DNA from: an uncultured bacterium
Lineage (GTDB): Bacteria > Myxococcota_A > Bradymonadia > Bradymonadales > Bradymonadaceae
Assembly (NCBI GenBank): GCA_937981985.1
Contig: CALJNB010000014.1
Span: 32,882-96,881, forward strand
Direction of reading: 5' to 3'
DNA: 64,000 bases
The notes beneath the pieces were generated by a model. It made no database searches and had not been told where the DNA came from. It worked only from the letters and a program-made list of their open reading frames with translations. A program made the position numbers and the translations under genes. Within the stretch, counting starts at the first letter, position 1, and every line of letters starts with the position of its first letter. Below are positions 1 to 11,172 of the stretch, piece by piece.

Positions 1-2580
1 TTGAAGTCCAGCCATTCGTTTTTCCAGACCGGCAAGTCGCCCTCGATAGACATCTCTACGTCGAAGGGATTCGGCCAGTTCGGCGGGAAACTTTTCGCCT
101 TCCCAATCGTTCATCCTTAACAATATCGATTCGTATTGTTCGTTGAGTTCTTGCGTCCGCGGATCCGATGACAGTTTTTCGACATCCTCGCCGAGTATCT
201 TTAGGTGCTCAACCACATCATCAAAAGTGTCGCCCCTTGATACTTCCTCAACAACGTTAGCCCGCTTGATTCGTTCGAATCGAAAATCAACACCCTCTTC
301 GGTTGCCGTTAAGTAAACACGCGAAAGGCCTTGGTCCATTCCAAATTCGGTGAGTCTTTTCGCTAGTGGGTTAATCAGCTGCTGTTCTATTCTATGCGCA
401 AGGGTTCTTGCACCATACCGAGCGTCGACACTTGTTTTGGCTAGCGTTTCGATAAGGCCTTCGTCCACGTCTATCATCATTTGCGCGCGTCGTATCCCAC
501 GTCGATTGAGCAGTTTTTGTAGCGTGCGACGTGCGATCTTTCTTAGCGCGTCACTTTGCAGCGGACGATATGGAACGACGCTATCAATACGATTGAATAT
601 CTCGGGGCGGAAGAATGCTTCGGCTGCCCCGCGATAATGTTGCGCGCGATCTTGATTGCTGACGTCTGAGAATCCCATCCAGCGATCTTCAGTGTTTGCG
701 CCGAGATTTGAGGTCATAATCACAATGGTATTTCTAAAATCGACTATTCTTCCGGCAGCGTCGGTGAGCCTTCCGTCACCCAAAATTTGTAGCAGAAGAT
801 CGAGAACTAACCCGTGAGCTTTTTCAATCTCATCGAAGAGAAGCACACAAAAAGGCTGCGATCTTACTTTACTCGTTAGCTCGCCATCAGGGTTTCTTGA
901 CGTTCCAATCAGTCGAGTAGCGGCGCCGGGAGAATTAAACTCGCTCATGTCGAAACGGATCATTCGATCTACATTTCCAAAGAGATCTTCGGATAAGGCT
1001 TTTGCCGTTTCTGTTTTTCCCACTCCGCTTGGACCTATAAGTAGTAAACTTGCTAAGGGTTTTTCCGGATCGATTATGCCCTGTTCAATAGCGACAACTA
1101 ATTTCGAAACGGTTTTTATCGCCACTGGTTGACTGAATACGCGTCTAGAAAACGCACGCATGATATCGTCGGGATGTCGGCCCGTTCCGGGTTTAAGGAT
1201 GGTCATCGGGAGGCCGGTCTGTCGATGCACAACATCGCAAACGAGGTTGGCGTCCACGCGGATCGGCTCACGTTCATCGGATTCATCAAAACGTCGTTCA
1301 CCTTCGGAATGGCATTTTCGAAGCAATAGAACTGCTTTTCCAGGATAGGCCTCATTTCTAAAAAAACGTCGGCTTAAATGAAGGATGGCTTCAATACCAT
1401 CGGGGACGATTTTGGTTTTCAAATTCGTTTCGATTTCTCGTACAAGGTCCGTAATCACTGCTAAGGTTTCGCGGTAAGATAGAGGTGGAACCTGAATTCT
1501 TCGAAACTTGTCTACGAAACCCGGGGAAGCCGCGCGCGCGAGGGCGTAAGTTTCGTCAGTCGCCTCGGTAATCATCGCGAAACGAAACTCCTCTAAATAG
1601 GGTTCGATGAAATTACCGACGTTTGAATTTCCTGAATAAGTCCTGCCGGCACGAACAACGCTAAGGAGGTCTTCTGTAAAGAGAAGATCATCTCTTTCGG
1701 ATAACTCACGGCAAAAAGATTCGACGCGTTGTTCCCACTGTCCAATGATAGACATTCCAGCGATAATTCGATCTCCGTTCGTTTGCCAAATATCGCGTCG
1801 TTCTTGATATCGTTTCGATAACGCGAACGCTCGATGAGCTGCCTCATGAATAAGCGCAGTTTTTCCAACTCCAGAATCGCCGACCAGACAAACACTTGTA
1901 GGTTGAGGACTGGTAAAGATACTTACTAATTCATCTATTATCTTTTCTCGTCCGAATGCATGTCCTAGTGTTTCATCCTCAATACGATGGGTAAGATTGT
2001 CCGCAATCTCGTTCAAGCTTTCCGGGCGAGTGAGACGTCCGGCAGGTACAGTATCGGAGTATATTGAGGGTGTCGGGTAGCCAAAGTCCACCGTCATCGA
2101 TTCGATGTTGGCTGCATAGTTGCAAGCTAAATGATCAAAAGAACTCAGGTTGGCGGCGTCTGCATGTTCAATTGCCCAGCGGTTTGCTGCGGCATACATG
2201 TCTTCGATATTGTTGATTGCTATGCATACGCCGGGAACTTTCGGCAGCCAGATTCTAGTAATATCCTCGTCGGCAAAGGACCCCACGATAGTGTGTGTTG
2301 AGAAGGATAGTTTTATCTCAGGACGGTTCGGTTTTACCTTGCGTTGAACATCCATATAGACGCTGGATAGATAGGGAGCTTCTGGGCCAAATAAGCGATC
2401 GAGTTCGGTAGGTTCAAGACCGCCGTGCACCAATTCTAGAACTCGAAACATGAGCTCTTCGCGTAGCTGCGAGGGACTTGGGCCTGTGACAGGAATCGCG
2501 AGTTCTTCCATCCAAGGAATGGACACAGAGTAAAGGCCGCGTTTGGGTTGGGCGACGTAAAAAGAGAGTTTAAGTTTCAT
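1..2580 (-). CDS. Clp/Hsp100-like double AAA+ ATPase (C-terminus beyond window)
   Basis: This is an open frame of 860 codons from ATG at 2580 that runs off the left edge. Residues 1-210 form an N-domain unlike the usual Clp N-repeat. The first AAA+ module has Walker A VGDSGVGKT (233-241), but where Clp proteins have hhhDE it reads LLFTED (Glu-Asp swapped, about 299-304). The second module is canonical: GPSGVGKT (516-523), LFDEIEKA (581-588), then a ClpB/ClpA-type small domain. After that comes a polar, probably coiled-coil tail, cut by the window edge. The family unfolds or disaggregates proteins as hexamers using ATP. The start overlaps the stop of the upstream gene by ATGA, so the two are translationally coupled. 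The client, and whether a peptidase is involved, cannot be seen. Confidence 0.85.
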   Translation of the reverse strand, partial: MKLKLSFYVAQPKRGLYSVSIPWMEELAIPVTGPSPSQLREELMFRVLELVHGGLEPTELDRLFGPEAPYLSSVYMDVQRKVKPNRPEIKLSFSTHTIVGSFADEDITRIWLPKVPGVCIAINNIEDMYAAANRWAIEHADAANLSSFDHLACNYAANIESMTVDFGYPTPSIYSDTVPAGRLTRPESLNEIADNLTHRIEDETLGHAFGREKIIDELVSIFTSPQPTSVCLVGDSGVGKTALIHEAAHRAFALSKRYQERRDIWQTNGDRIIAGMSIIGQWEQRVESFCRELSERDDLLFTEDLLSVVRAGRTYSGNSNVGNFIEPYLEEFRFAMITEATDETYALARAASPGFVDKFRRIQVPPLSYRETLAVITDLVREIETNLKTKIVPDGIEAILHLSRRFFRNEAYPGKAVLLLRKCHSEGERRFDESDEREPIRVDANLVCDVVHRQTGLPMTILKPGTGRHPDDIMRAFSRRVFSQPVAIKTVSKLVVAIEQGIIDPEKPLASLLLIGPSGVGKTETAKALSEDLFGNVDRMIRFDMSEFNSPGAATRLIGTSRNPDGELTSKVRSQPFCVLLFDEIEKAHGLVLDLLLQILGDGRLTDAAGRIVDFRNTIVIMTSNLGANTEDRWMGFSDVSNQDRAQHYRGAAEAFFRPEIFNRIDSVVPYRPLQSDALRKIARRTLQKLLNRRGIRRAQMMIDVDEGLIETLAKTSVDARYGARTLAHRIEQQLINPLAKRLTEFGMDQGLSRVYLTATEEGVDFRFERIKRANVVEEVSRGDTFDDVVEHLKILGEDVEKLSSDPRTQELNEQYESILLRMNDWEGEKFPAELAESLRRRDVYRGRLAGLEKRMAGLQ

Positions 2581-5500
2581 TCCCAATCCAGAGCGCTAAG
2601 GTACCAAGCTTCGTCACGAATTTGATCCGCTAACGCTGCAATGGGATTATTTGGATCCAATTTCGCACTCATTGTCTCCAGCACCCCACCATAAAATTCC
2701 TGTCTTACACCAAAATTCATTGTCACATCGTTGATTCGAAAATTGTAGGTTCGGGCGGGGAAGTTTGGATAGGATCGTTTTGCAACATCTTGAGAATAAG
2801 GCCACGCAGCTTGTTCACCGCGGACAACTATCTGACAGGTGCCGTTTCCAGAATTTGAAACGTAACGATGTATTCCTTCCTCGACGCGCAACAGGGGACG
2901 GGCATTAAATCCGTTAAACGAAAGAGCTAAAAGTTCTACTCCATCAGAAATTTCTTCGATTTTTTCCCAGCTTTCGCGCTCGAAATCTGCGCGGTATTCG
3001 TCGGACGGTAATTCGGCGTCCCTTGGCATCCAGATCGAAAATTCCCATTCATTAATGGCGGCCCATTCTTCGTACCAACCAATTAATGTCTTATAAAAAT
3101 CCTGCTGTGGGGAGCGATCGAAAATGAATAAGACAACTTCGTCTGGCATGTCGTAAGAAACGTTCATTGCTTGGACAAAGATATCATCAACACCGGTTTC
3201 CAAAACCTCTAGTCGAGATCCTATCTCAGGTAATAAATCAAAGGAGCGGGTATGATAAGCTTCCGTAGAAAGATCTTCGAGACTTTCTAATTCGGCTGTT
3301 ATTTCATCTGCGGGCTGGATCACTCGGCGAATCTTTTCAGCGTTTGCGGCAAGTTCGGCTGCTCGCGGATCGTTCCAAAATTGAGGAGATTGTGTCGAGA
3401 TATCGAAGTTCTCTATCTCCCATTCTAACTCACCGAAAAGAACCGTATGGACGTAGCTTGAAAGGCGCCTTCGAAGGTTTGAAACTTCGTCGACCTGTGA
3501 GAGGAGACGGCTCCTCGTTTCGAAATCTTCCTTGGTCGCCGATATCGTATTAACAACAATTTTCAATGCGTCTTTTTGGACGGAAATATTGATTTTGCGC
3601 GCGCCCCCGACATCGACCTTGTCCTTCGTGCGAGCTAATTTATCGGCAAGTTTCCAAACCAATTCTTGTTCAATTTCTCGCTTGAGAGGGCGAGCACCGT
3701 ATTTTTCATGGTATCCTTTTCTGGCCAGAAACGCTGCCACATCATCTTCAAAATGAAGAGTGACGTCTTGACTCACGAACCCATCTCTTTCCTGAATCTT
3801 CGCCAAGGAACGCCGCGCAATCTGAGTCACAGTGTCTATTGGGAGAGAACGGAATGCGATGAATTGATCAATACGACCTAGGAATTCAGGGCGATAAAAA
3901 CGTTCTGCTTCTTTGCGAAAATGCTCGCTATAGTCTGCCTTGTTCGCGTCCCCGAATCCGATAGCCGGGCGCATATTATCCACGCCCAGATTACTCGTCA
4001 TAATGATGATCGTGTTTTGGAAGCGCGTCGTTCTTCCCTTCACATCCGTCAGTCTCGCCTCACCTAATACTTGGAGCAAAACGTCATAGACTGAGGGGTG
4101 CGCTTTTTCGATCTCATCAAGTAAGACGACACTGAAAGGTTCGCGCCGAACTGGACCTGCAAGTTCACCATCTTGGTTGCCTTCACCTATGAGCCTTCCA
4201 TAAGCATCACTTTGCGCGTATTCACTCATATCCAGCCGAATCATCCGGTCTTCACTTCCGAAAAGAAAAGCGGCGAGCGATTTGGCGAGCTCGGTTTTTC
4301 CGACGCCAGTGGGGCCGACGAACATGAAGGAACCAAGAGGGCGGTCCGGGGAGGATAGACCGGCTTTGGTGATGCTAACAATGTTGGCAACACTTTGAAT
4401 GGCGTCGTCCTGTCCTACGACGCGTTTGGCCAGCGCATCAAAAACCGTTTGTGGGCGAAGCTGTTGAGAATCAAGAAGAAGAACGGGGGGAAGACCTGTG
4501 TCCTCACAAAATGCTTCGACGAGCTCTTTTTCGGAGAGCGCTTTTTTATATTTGGCCAGAGCTCTTCGTACTGTTCTTGAGATAAACTCGATGGTTCTTC
4601 CGACGGGGCTACCATAGACCGCGAATCGCTTTTGCAATAACCACGCTCTGGATATTGCATCATCACTGAGTTCGAAATCGAGTTTCTCTGCGAAACGCTT
4701 GGCTGCTTTTTGAACAATGATTTGCGCGGTTTTAGGCGCGGGATCTTCGACACGAACAACCGTAAAATTTCGAGCAAATCCGACATCGCGTCGTTCGATC
4801 TCTGCCCACTCCTCGATTGATGCTTCTGAAATAATTCTGATGCGATCGTTGGAAAGATATGGTCTGACGAATTGGGCAAGGTTGTAATCACTTCCGTCAT
4901 ACTTTCCGGCGTCCAGTGCCGCGATAAGACGACCTAGGTAAAGTATCGCATCGGTGTTTTCTAATTCGGTAAGAATATCCTGAACTTGTTCCTGCCATAA
5001 TCCGCCCTGAGGAGCGGTTGAAACAAGGCGAGGTGCATCTGCAAAGAAAATGGTCCGGTTTATCGCATCTTTTTGTTGGTGGGCTGTATTTTTCCTCCAA
5101 GCGAGATGACGTAAGAGGGCTGTTTTTCCGACTCGAGTGGGCCCGACCAAAACGATCGAAATCGCCTTCTCACCGTCGACTAGAGATTGGATTTCGTCGA
5201 CAAGCTTTTCCCGTTCGAATACTTCAGCAAAACCGCTCTCTTCGGCTTCTTTTTGATCCTTAAAGTCCCACTTTTGGGCGACTTTATTTAGCGTCGGAGA
5301 TGCTTCCTCGCTAACTCCCCCTGTTCCGGAAGTCCGTGAAAATTCATTCACAAATATCGTTTCGGGAGGAACGGTGGAGAGATCAATAGGTTCGAACTCA
5401 ATTTCTATATGGACGATTTTCGTCGATTTGGACAAGGGGCGGTGATTTGCGACCGCCCAGCTATTTTCTCGGATCGGACCAAGCATACGGTCGATTACAT

Positions 5501-5900
5501 CTAGGTCTTGTTCATCGTCGGATGTCCTTGAAATCGATTTTAGATCGTATTGAAGGAGTTCGATTTGTTCTAGATCCTCAGTGCGTTGTGTCGAAAGGAT
5601 ATCGATCGGAACCGGGACAAGGTTGTCATGCCAAGAAGTGTTATCGACATGGGACCATTCGTAACGACCGCTCTCGTATACGGGGCGAATTTCTCGAGTG
5701 ATTTCGACGAGATGCGTATCCATTGAGTTTCTTAACATCCTGGGATGGGTCCGCGAATAGATGTCAATGATCGCGGTTCGAAGTCGGTCTAAGGTCGGTT
5801 GAGCAGCATCTCCCGCTACCGAAATTTCGGGTAGCGTTAACGTCTCGGCGATCCAGGTCGTGTCATATTCTCGCAGGACAACGGGGAGAGTGAACTTCAT
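2577..5900 (-). CDS. Clp-like double AAA+ ATPase fused to a release-factor PCRF-like domain
   Basis: 1107 residues. Residues 1-215 are an unfamiliar N-domain resembling that of the downstream neighbour. AAA+ module 1 has Walker A GPTRVGKT (253-260), but the Walker B position reads ILYLGR (319-324) without Asp-Glu, so hydrolysis there is doubtful. Module 2 looks competent: GPTGVGKT (529-536), VLLDEIEKAH (592-601), FLGRID (673-678) and sensor-2 GARPLKR (735-741). Residues about 828-1030 align by eye with the N-terminal domains of release factor 2: FWNDPRAAEL, a coiled coil, then LIGWYEEWA, ALSFNGFNA and GIHRYV (RF2: WNEPERAQAL, LERMYLRWA, GVHRLV). The GGQ peptidyl-hydrolase domain is absent. 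A ribosome- or nascent-chain-linked unfoldase is an inference. Last codons overlap the next ATG by 4 bp. Confidence 0.85.
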   Translation of the reverse strand: MKFTLPVVLREYDTTWIAETLTLPEISVAGDAAQPTLDRLRTAIIDIYSRTHPRMLRNSMDTHLVEITREIRPVYESGRYEWSHVDNTSWHDNLVPVPIDILSTQRTEDLEQIELLQYDLKSISRTSDDEQDLDVIDRMLGPIRENSWAVANHRPLSKSTKIVHIEIEFEPIDLSTVPPETIFVNEFSRTSGTGGVSEEASPTLNKVAQKWDFKDQKEAEESGFAEVFEREKLVDEIQSLVDGEKAISIVLVGPTRVGKTALLRHLAWRKNTAHQQKDAINRTIFFADAPRLVSTAPQGGLWQEQVQDILTELENTDAILYLGRLIAALDAGKYDGSDYNLAQFVRPYLSNDRIRIISEASIEEWAEIERRDVGFARNFTVVRVEDPAPKTAQIIVQKAAKRFAEKLDFELSDDAISRAWLLQKRFAVYGSPVGRTIEFISRTVRRALAKYKKALSEKELVEAFCEDTGLPPVLLLDSQQLRPQTVFDALAKRVVGQDDAIQSVANIVSITKAGLSSPDRPLGSFMFVGPTGVGKTELAKSLAAFLFGSEDRMIRLDMSEYAQSDAYGRLIGEGNQDGELAGPVRREPFSVVLLDEIEKAHPSVYDVLLQVLGEARLTDVKGRTTRFQNTIIIMTSNLGVDNMRPAIGFGDANKADYSEHFRKEAERFYRPEFLGRIDQFIAFRSLPIDTVTQIARRSLAKIQERDGFVSQDVTLHFEDDVAAFLARKGYHEKYGARPLKREIEQELVWKLADKLARTKDKVDVGGARKINISVQKDALKIVVNTISATKEDFETRSRLLSQVDEVSNLRRRLSSYVHTVLFGELEWEIENFDISTQSPQFWNDPRAAELAANAEKIRRVIQPADEITAELESLEDLSTEAYHTRSFDLLPEIGSRLEVLETGVDDIFVQAMNVSYDMPDEVVLFIFDRSPQQDFYKTLIGWYEEWAAINEWEFSIWMPRDAELPSDEYRADFERESWEKIEEISDGVELLALSFNGFNARPLLRVEEGIHRYVSNSGNGTCQIVVRGEQAAWPYSQDVAKRSYPNFPARTYNFRINDVTMNFGVRQEFYGGVLETMSAKLDPNNPIAALADQIRDEAWYLSALDWE

Positions 5901-6068
5901 ATATACCTAATGGAAACTGATGGGTGAACTTTCACTTCTTAAAGGAAAAAGGTCAATACGCTTCAGAGAGATATAACGTTTTTCGGTCAAGTTATGGACC
6001 CTACGGAAAACGGCTCGACTATATTTCTAATCGCTAGGTTGCTTTTCGAAGCGTCGGGCTAAGCTCAT

Positions 6069-6506
6069 TTATATAGGCTTAAAATAATTCGTTACGCGAG
6101 CTTTGCATAAGACCCGATCCTTGTCCAAATGATACACTTCCACTTCATGAAATACGAAAGATTGTGCGCGACGTAGGAGTTTTGCGGTGATGCGTAGCTC
6201 CCCTTTTTTAGCACTGCTAAGATGCGTTCCGTTAATATCCACACCTACAGGCGCCGCGACCGTTAAATCACATAGCCAAGCCGCGTGAAAACTTGCGACC
6301 GTCTCCGCGAAAAGTAGACTTACACCGCCGTGAAGTAAGCCGAAGGGCTGCCGATGAGCATCCGTCATTGTCGATTCGATGACGAATCGTTCATCGTCGA
6401 GGTAAGTCGCCCGAGTGTCCAGGTGTGCCATCGCCGTGCGGGGCGCAAATTCACTGAACATTTTCATCCAAGTTTCGGGGTCTTTATCGTTAAGGTTGTT
6501 GTCCAC
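6069..6506 (-). CDS. hotdog-fold thioesterase (PaaI/MenI-like)
   Basis: 145 residues from a GTG at 6506, preceded by AAGG at suitable spacing. The segment FGLLHGGVSLLFAETVAS matches the active-site helix of YdiI/MenI and PaaI thioesterases, where the Glu is catalytic and the His-Gly-Gly binds the thioester. The later GVDINGTHLSSAKKG matches the 'EINANHVRSAREG' region of YdiI. The family hydrolyses acyl- or aryl-CoA in the cytoplasm, in some members 1,4-dihydroxy-2-naphthoyl-CoA of menaquinone synthesis. No menaquinone gene lies nearby, so the substrate is open. It is separated from the Clp-like pair by about 170 bp and is divergent from rpoB. Confidence 0.85.
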   Translation of the reverse strand: MDNNLNDKDPETWMKMFSEFAPRTAMAHLDTRATYLDDERFVIESTMTDAHRQPFGLLHGGVSLLFAETVASFHAAWLCDLTVAAPVGVDINGTHLSSAKKGELRITAKLLRRAQSFVFHEVEVYHLDKDRVLCKARVTNYFKPI

Positions 6507-6897
6507 GAGATGCCTTATTTTGGTAGGGATAAGTCTTCGCCAGAGCGCTACTCATAGTCGAATGTTCAGTGAAAGTAAAAGATCACAAAATACTTGTATA
6601 ACCACTTGACAAACTTTGAAAAAATACACTAGTTTCCCGACTCAATTTTTGGACTTTTTAGTTGGCCCGGAATTTGAAGCGTTTAAGGAATTAAGCGCTA
6701 CCGAGCCGCCAGAAATTGAATCGTAGTTTGAAACAATTGTTTTGACTAGGACTGATAAATACCGCTTCAACGCTCCTCCGGAGGACGTTGGAATAAAAAA
6801 GGGTTCCTTGCTAATAGAAAGTTGGCGAAGGTGCCCATGATGTATTTTCGGCCTCAGGATGATTGTAAGCTACCGCATCTTACCATGGAGCGTTTGA
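6507..6897 (+). other. 391-bp non-coding region upstream of rpoB
   Basis: Divergent control region between the thioesterase and rpoB. It holds a promoter candidate (listed separately), a perfect palindrome TCCTCCGGAGGA near 6774 that extends to an imperfect stem with AACG/CGTT, and the rpoB ribosome site GGAG seven bases before the ATG. There is no rplJ or rplL, although these genes normally sit here. The long leader leaves room for regulation of RNA polymerase synthesis, but no known element was recognised. Confidence 0.6.
6607..6636 (+). promoter_or_regulatory. candidate sigma-70 promoter for rpoBC
   Basis: A consensus -35 TTGACA (6607-6612) is followed after 18 bp by a weak -10 TAGTTT (6631-6636). 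It would give a leader of roughly 255 nt before rpoB. The -10 is poor, so this is tentative. The same -10 hexamer occurs in the candidate promoter of the yceD-rib operon. Confidence 0.35.
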
Positions 6898-9800
6898 ATG
6901 GCAGTCACCATTAAGTCGAACTTCCGAGCCCGTAGAAATTACGGAACAGTAGAAAAAATTGCCGAGATCCCAAATCTCATTGGCATACAGAAGCGTTCTT
7001 TTGAAGAATTTCTTCAGGCGAATGTTCCGAGCCATGAAAGAACGGAAACCGGTCTACAAGGTGTGTTCAAGAGTGTGTTTCCGATACATTCTTACAACAA
7101 CATCTCTACGCTTGAGTTCTTAAGTTACCACCTTGAGGAACCCAATTACGACATTAAGGAGTGTATCGCTCGCGGTTACACCTACGAGCGCGTTGTTCAC
7201 GTGAATGTCCAATTGTCTATTTGGGTAGTTGATGAAGAAACCGGCGCACGTTCGCTTCGCGATGTGAAAGAAAAGACCGTTTTCTTTGGTAAGATCCCAA
7301 TGATGACCGAGAAGGGAACCTTCGTTATAAACGGGACTGAGCGCGTCATTGTAAGTCAACTTCACCGTTCGCCCGGTGCTTTCTTTGATCATGATAATGG
7401 GAAGAAGCATTCTTCTGGAAAGTTTTTATATTCTGGTCGTGTGTCACCTTACCGCGGTTCTTGGTTGGATTTTGAGTTTGATGCAAAAGACATCTTGCAC
7501 GTTAGAATTGACCGAAAGTTGAAAATGCCGGCCACGATTCTTCTGCGTGCGCTTGGGTACACAACAGAACAACTTCTTGCCTACTATTATAACACGGAAC
7601 ATTTCTTCATGAAGAATGGCATGTACTTTAAGCATGTCAATTTGGATACTTTGGAAGGGCAGACCGTTTCTGTGGATATCCTGGATGACGAAGGGAACCT
7701 TATCATCGCAAAGGATAAACGTTTCACGCGTGGTAGTCTCCGTCGACTTGAAAAAGCGCAGATTAAATCTATTCCGGTCTTATTAGAAGATTTGGTGGGT
7801 AAAGTTGCCTCTTCGGATATTTACGATAGCGAAACAGGTGAAATTATTGTCGATACTAACTCTGACATCACTGAGAAGATGGTTGAGGAGATGCAGATCC
7901 GTGGCATCACTGATGTTCATGTTTTGTTCATCGACGAACGCGTTTCAGGTCCGTTCATCCGTAATACGCTTATCGCCGATAAGATTGAAACAACGGATCG
8001 CGCCATCTTGGAGATCTATCAGCGCATGCGTCCCGGTGACCCACCGACGGAAGAACAAGCACAGAATTTGTTTGATAATCTTTTCTTCAATCCTGATCGT
8101 TACGATCTCGGACCCGTGGGCCGTTTGAAGCTTAATTTCAAGTTCCATCGTGAGATTATTGAGCCTTTAGAAGAGAAGATGAGAAAGCTTGTTTCTAAAC
8201 TCGAAAAAACTGAAGGAGCAAAAGCGATTGCTGAAGTCGAAGAGAAGATTGCGAAAGTGCAAGCAGAGATCGACCCATGGTTCATCGCGACGCTACGTGA
8301 GGAAGATATCCTCGAAGCAGTTCGCTATCTCGTCGAACTTAGAAACGGAAAAGGTATCGTTGATGATATCGACCACTTAGGAAATCGTCGTGTTCGTACC
8401 GTCGGTGAACTTCTCGAGAATCAGTATCGAATCGGTTTATATCGAATGGAGCGTGGCATTAAAGAGAAGATGCAATCGTCCGGCGATATGGAAACCGCAT
8501 CTCCGGAAGAGATGATTAATGCCAAGCCGGTCGATGCCGTTATCAAAGAGTATTTTGGTTCAGCTCAGCTTTCTCAATTTATGGATCAAACGAATCCATT
8601 GAGTGAAGTGACACATAAGCGTCGTCTTTCAGCGCTTGGGCCCGGTGGTCTTACTCGTGATCGTGCCGGATTCGAAGTCCGCGATGTCCACTTGACTCAC
8701 TACGGTCGAATTTGTCCGATTGAAACACCCGAGGGACCAAATATTGGATTGATCGCGTCGTTGTCTACTTTTGCACGAATCAATCAATATGGTTTCATTG
8801 AGACCCCTTATCGCCGTGTGAGAAACAAAAAAGTAACGGACGAAGTTCGATACTACTCGGCCCTTGAAGAGCAAAATAACGTTATTGCGCAGGCAACAAC
8901 CCCAACTAAAGGTAAGACAATTACGGGCGATCTCATCGCTGCACGTAAAAATGGCGAAACCTCGTTGGTGACTGCTGACGAAATTACGCTTATGGATGTG
9001 AGCCCAAATCAGCTTGTCAGTATTGGTGCTGGTTTGATTCCATTTTTGGAAAATGATGATGCAAATCGCGCTCTCATGGGGGCCAACATGCAGCGTCAGG
9101 CCGTTCCTTTGATGAAAACGGATGCGCCCTTTGTGGGTACCGGTATCGAGCGTATTATTGCGCGCGACTCTGGTGTCACCATCGTCTCCAAGCGTGCCGG
9201 TGTTGTTGAAGTTGCTGATGCCGAACGTATCGTTGTTCGTCCAGAGCCAAAAGACGGCGAGCTTTTCGTAAAACCTGATATTTATAAGTTGGTTAAATTT
9301 TCACGCTCGAATCAAGCAACCTGTATCAATCAGAAACCGATTGTAAGTGTTGGTGATCGCGTGGAGTTTAACGAGATTATCGCTGATGGTCCGTCAACCC
9401 AACGTGGTGAACTCGCACTCGGGCGTAACATCACCGTCGCATTCATGCCTTGGGGAGGTTATAATTTCGAGGATTCGATTCTTATTAACGAACGTCTCGT
9501 CAATGATGATATTTATACTTCGATTCATATTGAAGAATTTGAATGTGTCGCTCGTGAAACGAAATTAGGTGCTGAGGAAATTACTGTCGACATTCCTAAT
9601 GTCGGTGAGGAAGCCCTAGCCGATCTCGATGAATCAGGGATCGTGCGTATTGGTGCTGAAGTTGGGCCGCTTGATATTCTGGTTGGTAAAATTACTCCAA
9701 AAAGTGAATCAACCCCTTCGCCAGAGGAAAAACTACTTCGTGCGATCTTCGGAGAAAAAGCGGGCGATGTTCGTGATTCATCTTTGAAGATGCCACCTGG

Positions 9801-11109
9801 CGCTCGAGGTACCGTCATTTCAGCGCGTGTATTCCAAAGGGAAGACGTACTGAAGGATACCCGTACGAAACAAATCGAAGATATGGAAGAGGCTAAACTC
9901 CTCAAAGATCAGAATGATGAAATCCGCATTCTTCGAGAGGCTGCTTATCGCAAGCTCGCTGATATGTTCATCGGTAAGAAACTGGGCGATGATTTGGTGG
10001 ATGACGGCGATACCGTCCTTCTCAAAAAAGGAACGGTTCTCAGTCAGGCGAATATGGACAAAATTCCTAAGCGTTACTGGGGCGATATTGAGATTAACGA
10101 CGATGTCGATGATAAAACGATGGAGCTTTTGGGCCTCGTCGAAGATGAAGTACTCGAAGCACGTGTTGCCTATGGTAGCCGAATCGAAAAGATTCGCCGA
10201 GGTGATGAGCTTTCTCCTGGCGTTATCAAGATGGTCAAGGTCTATGTTGCAATTAAACGTAAGATTCAGGTTGGCGATAAAATGGCAGGTCGTCACGGAA
10301 ATAAAGGTGTGATTAGTCGCATTTTACCTGAAGAGGACATGCCTTTCCTTGAAGACGGTACGACCGTTGATATGCTTCTTAATCCGCTTGGTGTACCGAG
10401 TCGCATGAACGTGGGTCAGGTTCTGGAAACGCACTTGGGTTGGGCTGCGAAAAATATGGGGCTGCGAATCGGTGAGCTCCTAGAAGAAGCAGGCACCGAA
10501 GCAGTCATCAAGAAGACGCTAAAGGCGGCTTTTTCGGACGACTATCATGAACTTATCGACTCTCTTGACGATAAAGGTTTACGCGATTTCGCGAAGACCA
10601 CAAAGCGTGGGATTCATATTGCGACGCCTGTTTTTGATAGTGCACCCGAGGACTCCATCAAGGAATTGTTAGAGACTGCTGGGATGAACGCGACTGGCCA
10701 ATCCATTCTCTTCGACGGAAGGACAGGAGATATGTTCATCAACGATGTCACAGTTGGCGTCATGTATGTTCTTAAGCTTCACCATCTTGTTGATAATAAA
10801 ATTCACGCCAGATCGATTGGGCCTTATAGCCTTGTGACGCAGCAACCATTGGGCGGTAAAGCACAGTTTGGTGGTCAACGTCTCGGTGAGATGGAAGTTT
10901 GGGCAATTGAGGCTTATGGCGCTGCATTTACTTTGCAGGAATTCCTGACGGTGAAGTCCGATGATGTTCAAGGTCGTACGCGCATTTACGAATCGATTGT
11001 AAAAGGTGAGTTCGAACTCGATCCGGGTTTGCCGGAGAGCTTTAATGTTTTGATTAAAGAACTTCACGCTCTCTGTTTGAATGTCGAACTTCTTGAAGAC
11101 GTCGGTTAA
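6898..11109 (+). CDS. rpoB: DNA-directed RNA polymerase subunit beta
   Basis: 1403 residues, a normal length for a proteobacterial-type beta subunit. The rifampicin-binding region (about residues 553-590) reads [20 protein letters not shown] then [11 protein letters not shown]. It retains the residues equivalent to E. coli Gln513, Asp516, His526 and Ser531, so the enzyme looks rifampicin-sensitive. The catalytic core motifs [20 protein letters not shown] and [12 protein letters not shown] are present. ATG at 6898 has GGAG seven bases upstream. rpoC follows after 63 bp, certainly in the same transcript. Unusually, no rplJ-rplL precedes it, and the rplK-rplA genes lie downstream of rpoC instead. 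Confidence 0.99.
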   Translation: MAVTIKSNFRARRNYGTVEKIAEIPNLIGIQKRSFEEFLQANVPSHERTETGLQGVFKSVFPIHSYNNISTLEFLSYHLEEPNYDIKECIARGYTYERVVHVNVQLSIWVVDEETGARSLRDVKEKTVFFGKIPMMTEKGTFVINGTERVIVSQLHRSPGAFFDHDNGKKHSSGKFLYSGRVSPYRGSWLDFEFDAKDILHVRIDRKLKMPATILLRALGYTTEQLLAYYYNTEHFFMKNGMYFKHVNLDTLEGQTVSVDILDDEGNLIIAKDKRFTRGSLRRLEKAQIKSIPVLLEDLVGKVASSDIYDSETGEIIVDTNSDITEKMVEEMQIRGITDVHVLFIDERVSGPFIRNTLIADKIETTDRAILEIYQRMRPGDPPTEEQAQNLFDNLFFNPDRYDLGPVGRLKLNFKFHREIIEPLEEKMRKLVSKLEKTEGAKAIAEVEEKIAKVQAEIDPWFIATLREEDILEAVRYLVELRNGKGIVDDIDHLGNRRVRTVGELLENQYRIGLYRMERGIKEKMQSSGDMETASPEEMINAKPVDAVIKEYFGSAQLSQFMDQTNPLSEVTHKRRLSALGPGGLTRDRAGFEVRDVHLTHYGRICPIETPEGPNIGLIASLSTFARINQYGFIETPYRRVRNKKVTDEVRYYSALEEQNNVIAQATTPTKGKTITGDLIAARKNGETSLVTADEITLMDVSPNQLVSIGAGLIPFLENDDANRALMGANMQRQAVPLMKTDAPFVGTGIERIIARDSGVTIVSKRAGVVEVADAERIVVRPEPKDGELFVKPDIYKLVKFSRSNQATCINQKPIVSVGDRVEFNEIIADGPSTQRGELALGRNITVAFMPWGGYNFEDSILINERLVNDDIYTSIHIEEFECVARETKLGAEEITVDIPNVGEEALADLDESGIVRIGAEVGPLDILVGKITPKSESTPSPEEKLLRAIFGEKAGDVRDSSLKMPPGARGTVISARVFQREDVLKDTRTKQIEDMEEAKLLKDQNDEIRILREAAYRKLADMFIGKKLGDDLVDDGDTVLLKKGTVLSQANMDKIPKRYWGDIEINDDVDDKTMELLGLVEDEVLEARVAYGSRIEKIRRGDELSPGVIKMVKVYVAIKRKIQVGDKMAGRHGNKGVISRILPEEDMPFLEDGTTVDMLLNPLGVPSRMNVGQVLETHLGWAAKNMGLRIGELLEEAGTEAVIKKTLKAAFSDDYHELIDSLDDKGLRDFAKTTKRGIHIATPVFDSAPEDSIKELLETAGMNATGQSILFDGRTGDMFINDVTVGVMYVLKLHHLVDNKIHARSIGPYSLVTQQPLGGKAQFGGQRLGEMEVWAIEAYGAAFTLQEFLTVKSDDVQGRTRIYESIVKGEFELDPGLPESFNVLIKELHALCLNVELLEDVG

Positions 11110-11172
11110 TAAGCGCTTGATTGTGCATAACGTTTCTAATAATTTTGAAAGTAATACATAAGGATAAATAAT

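Noticed and set aside
6774..6785. Perfect palindrome TCCTCCGGAGGA before rpoB as a terminator or operator
   Set aside because: No T-run follows and the stem would need a tight loop; a regulatory role cannot be supported, so it is only mentioned in the intergenic entry.
9525..10296. Antisense frames of 126-158 codons inside rpoB
   Set aside because: Shadow frames opposite highly conserved coding sequence.
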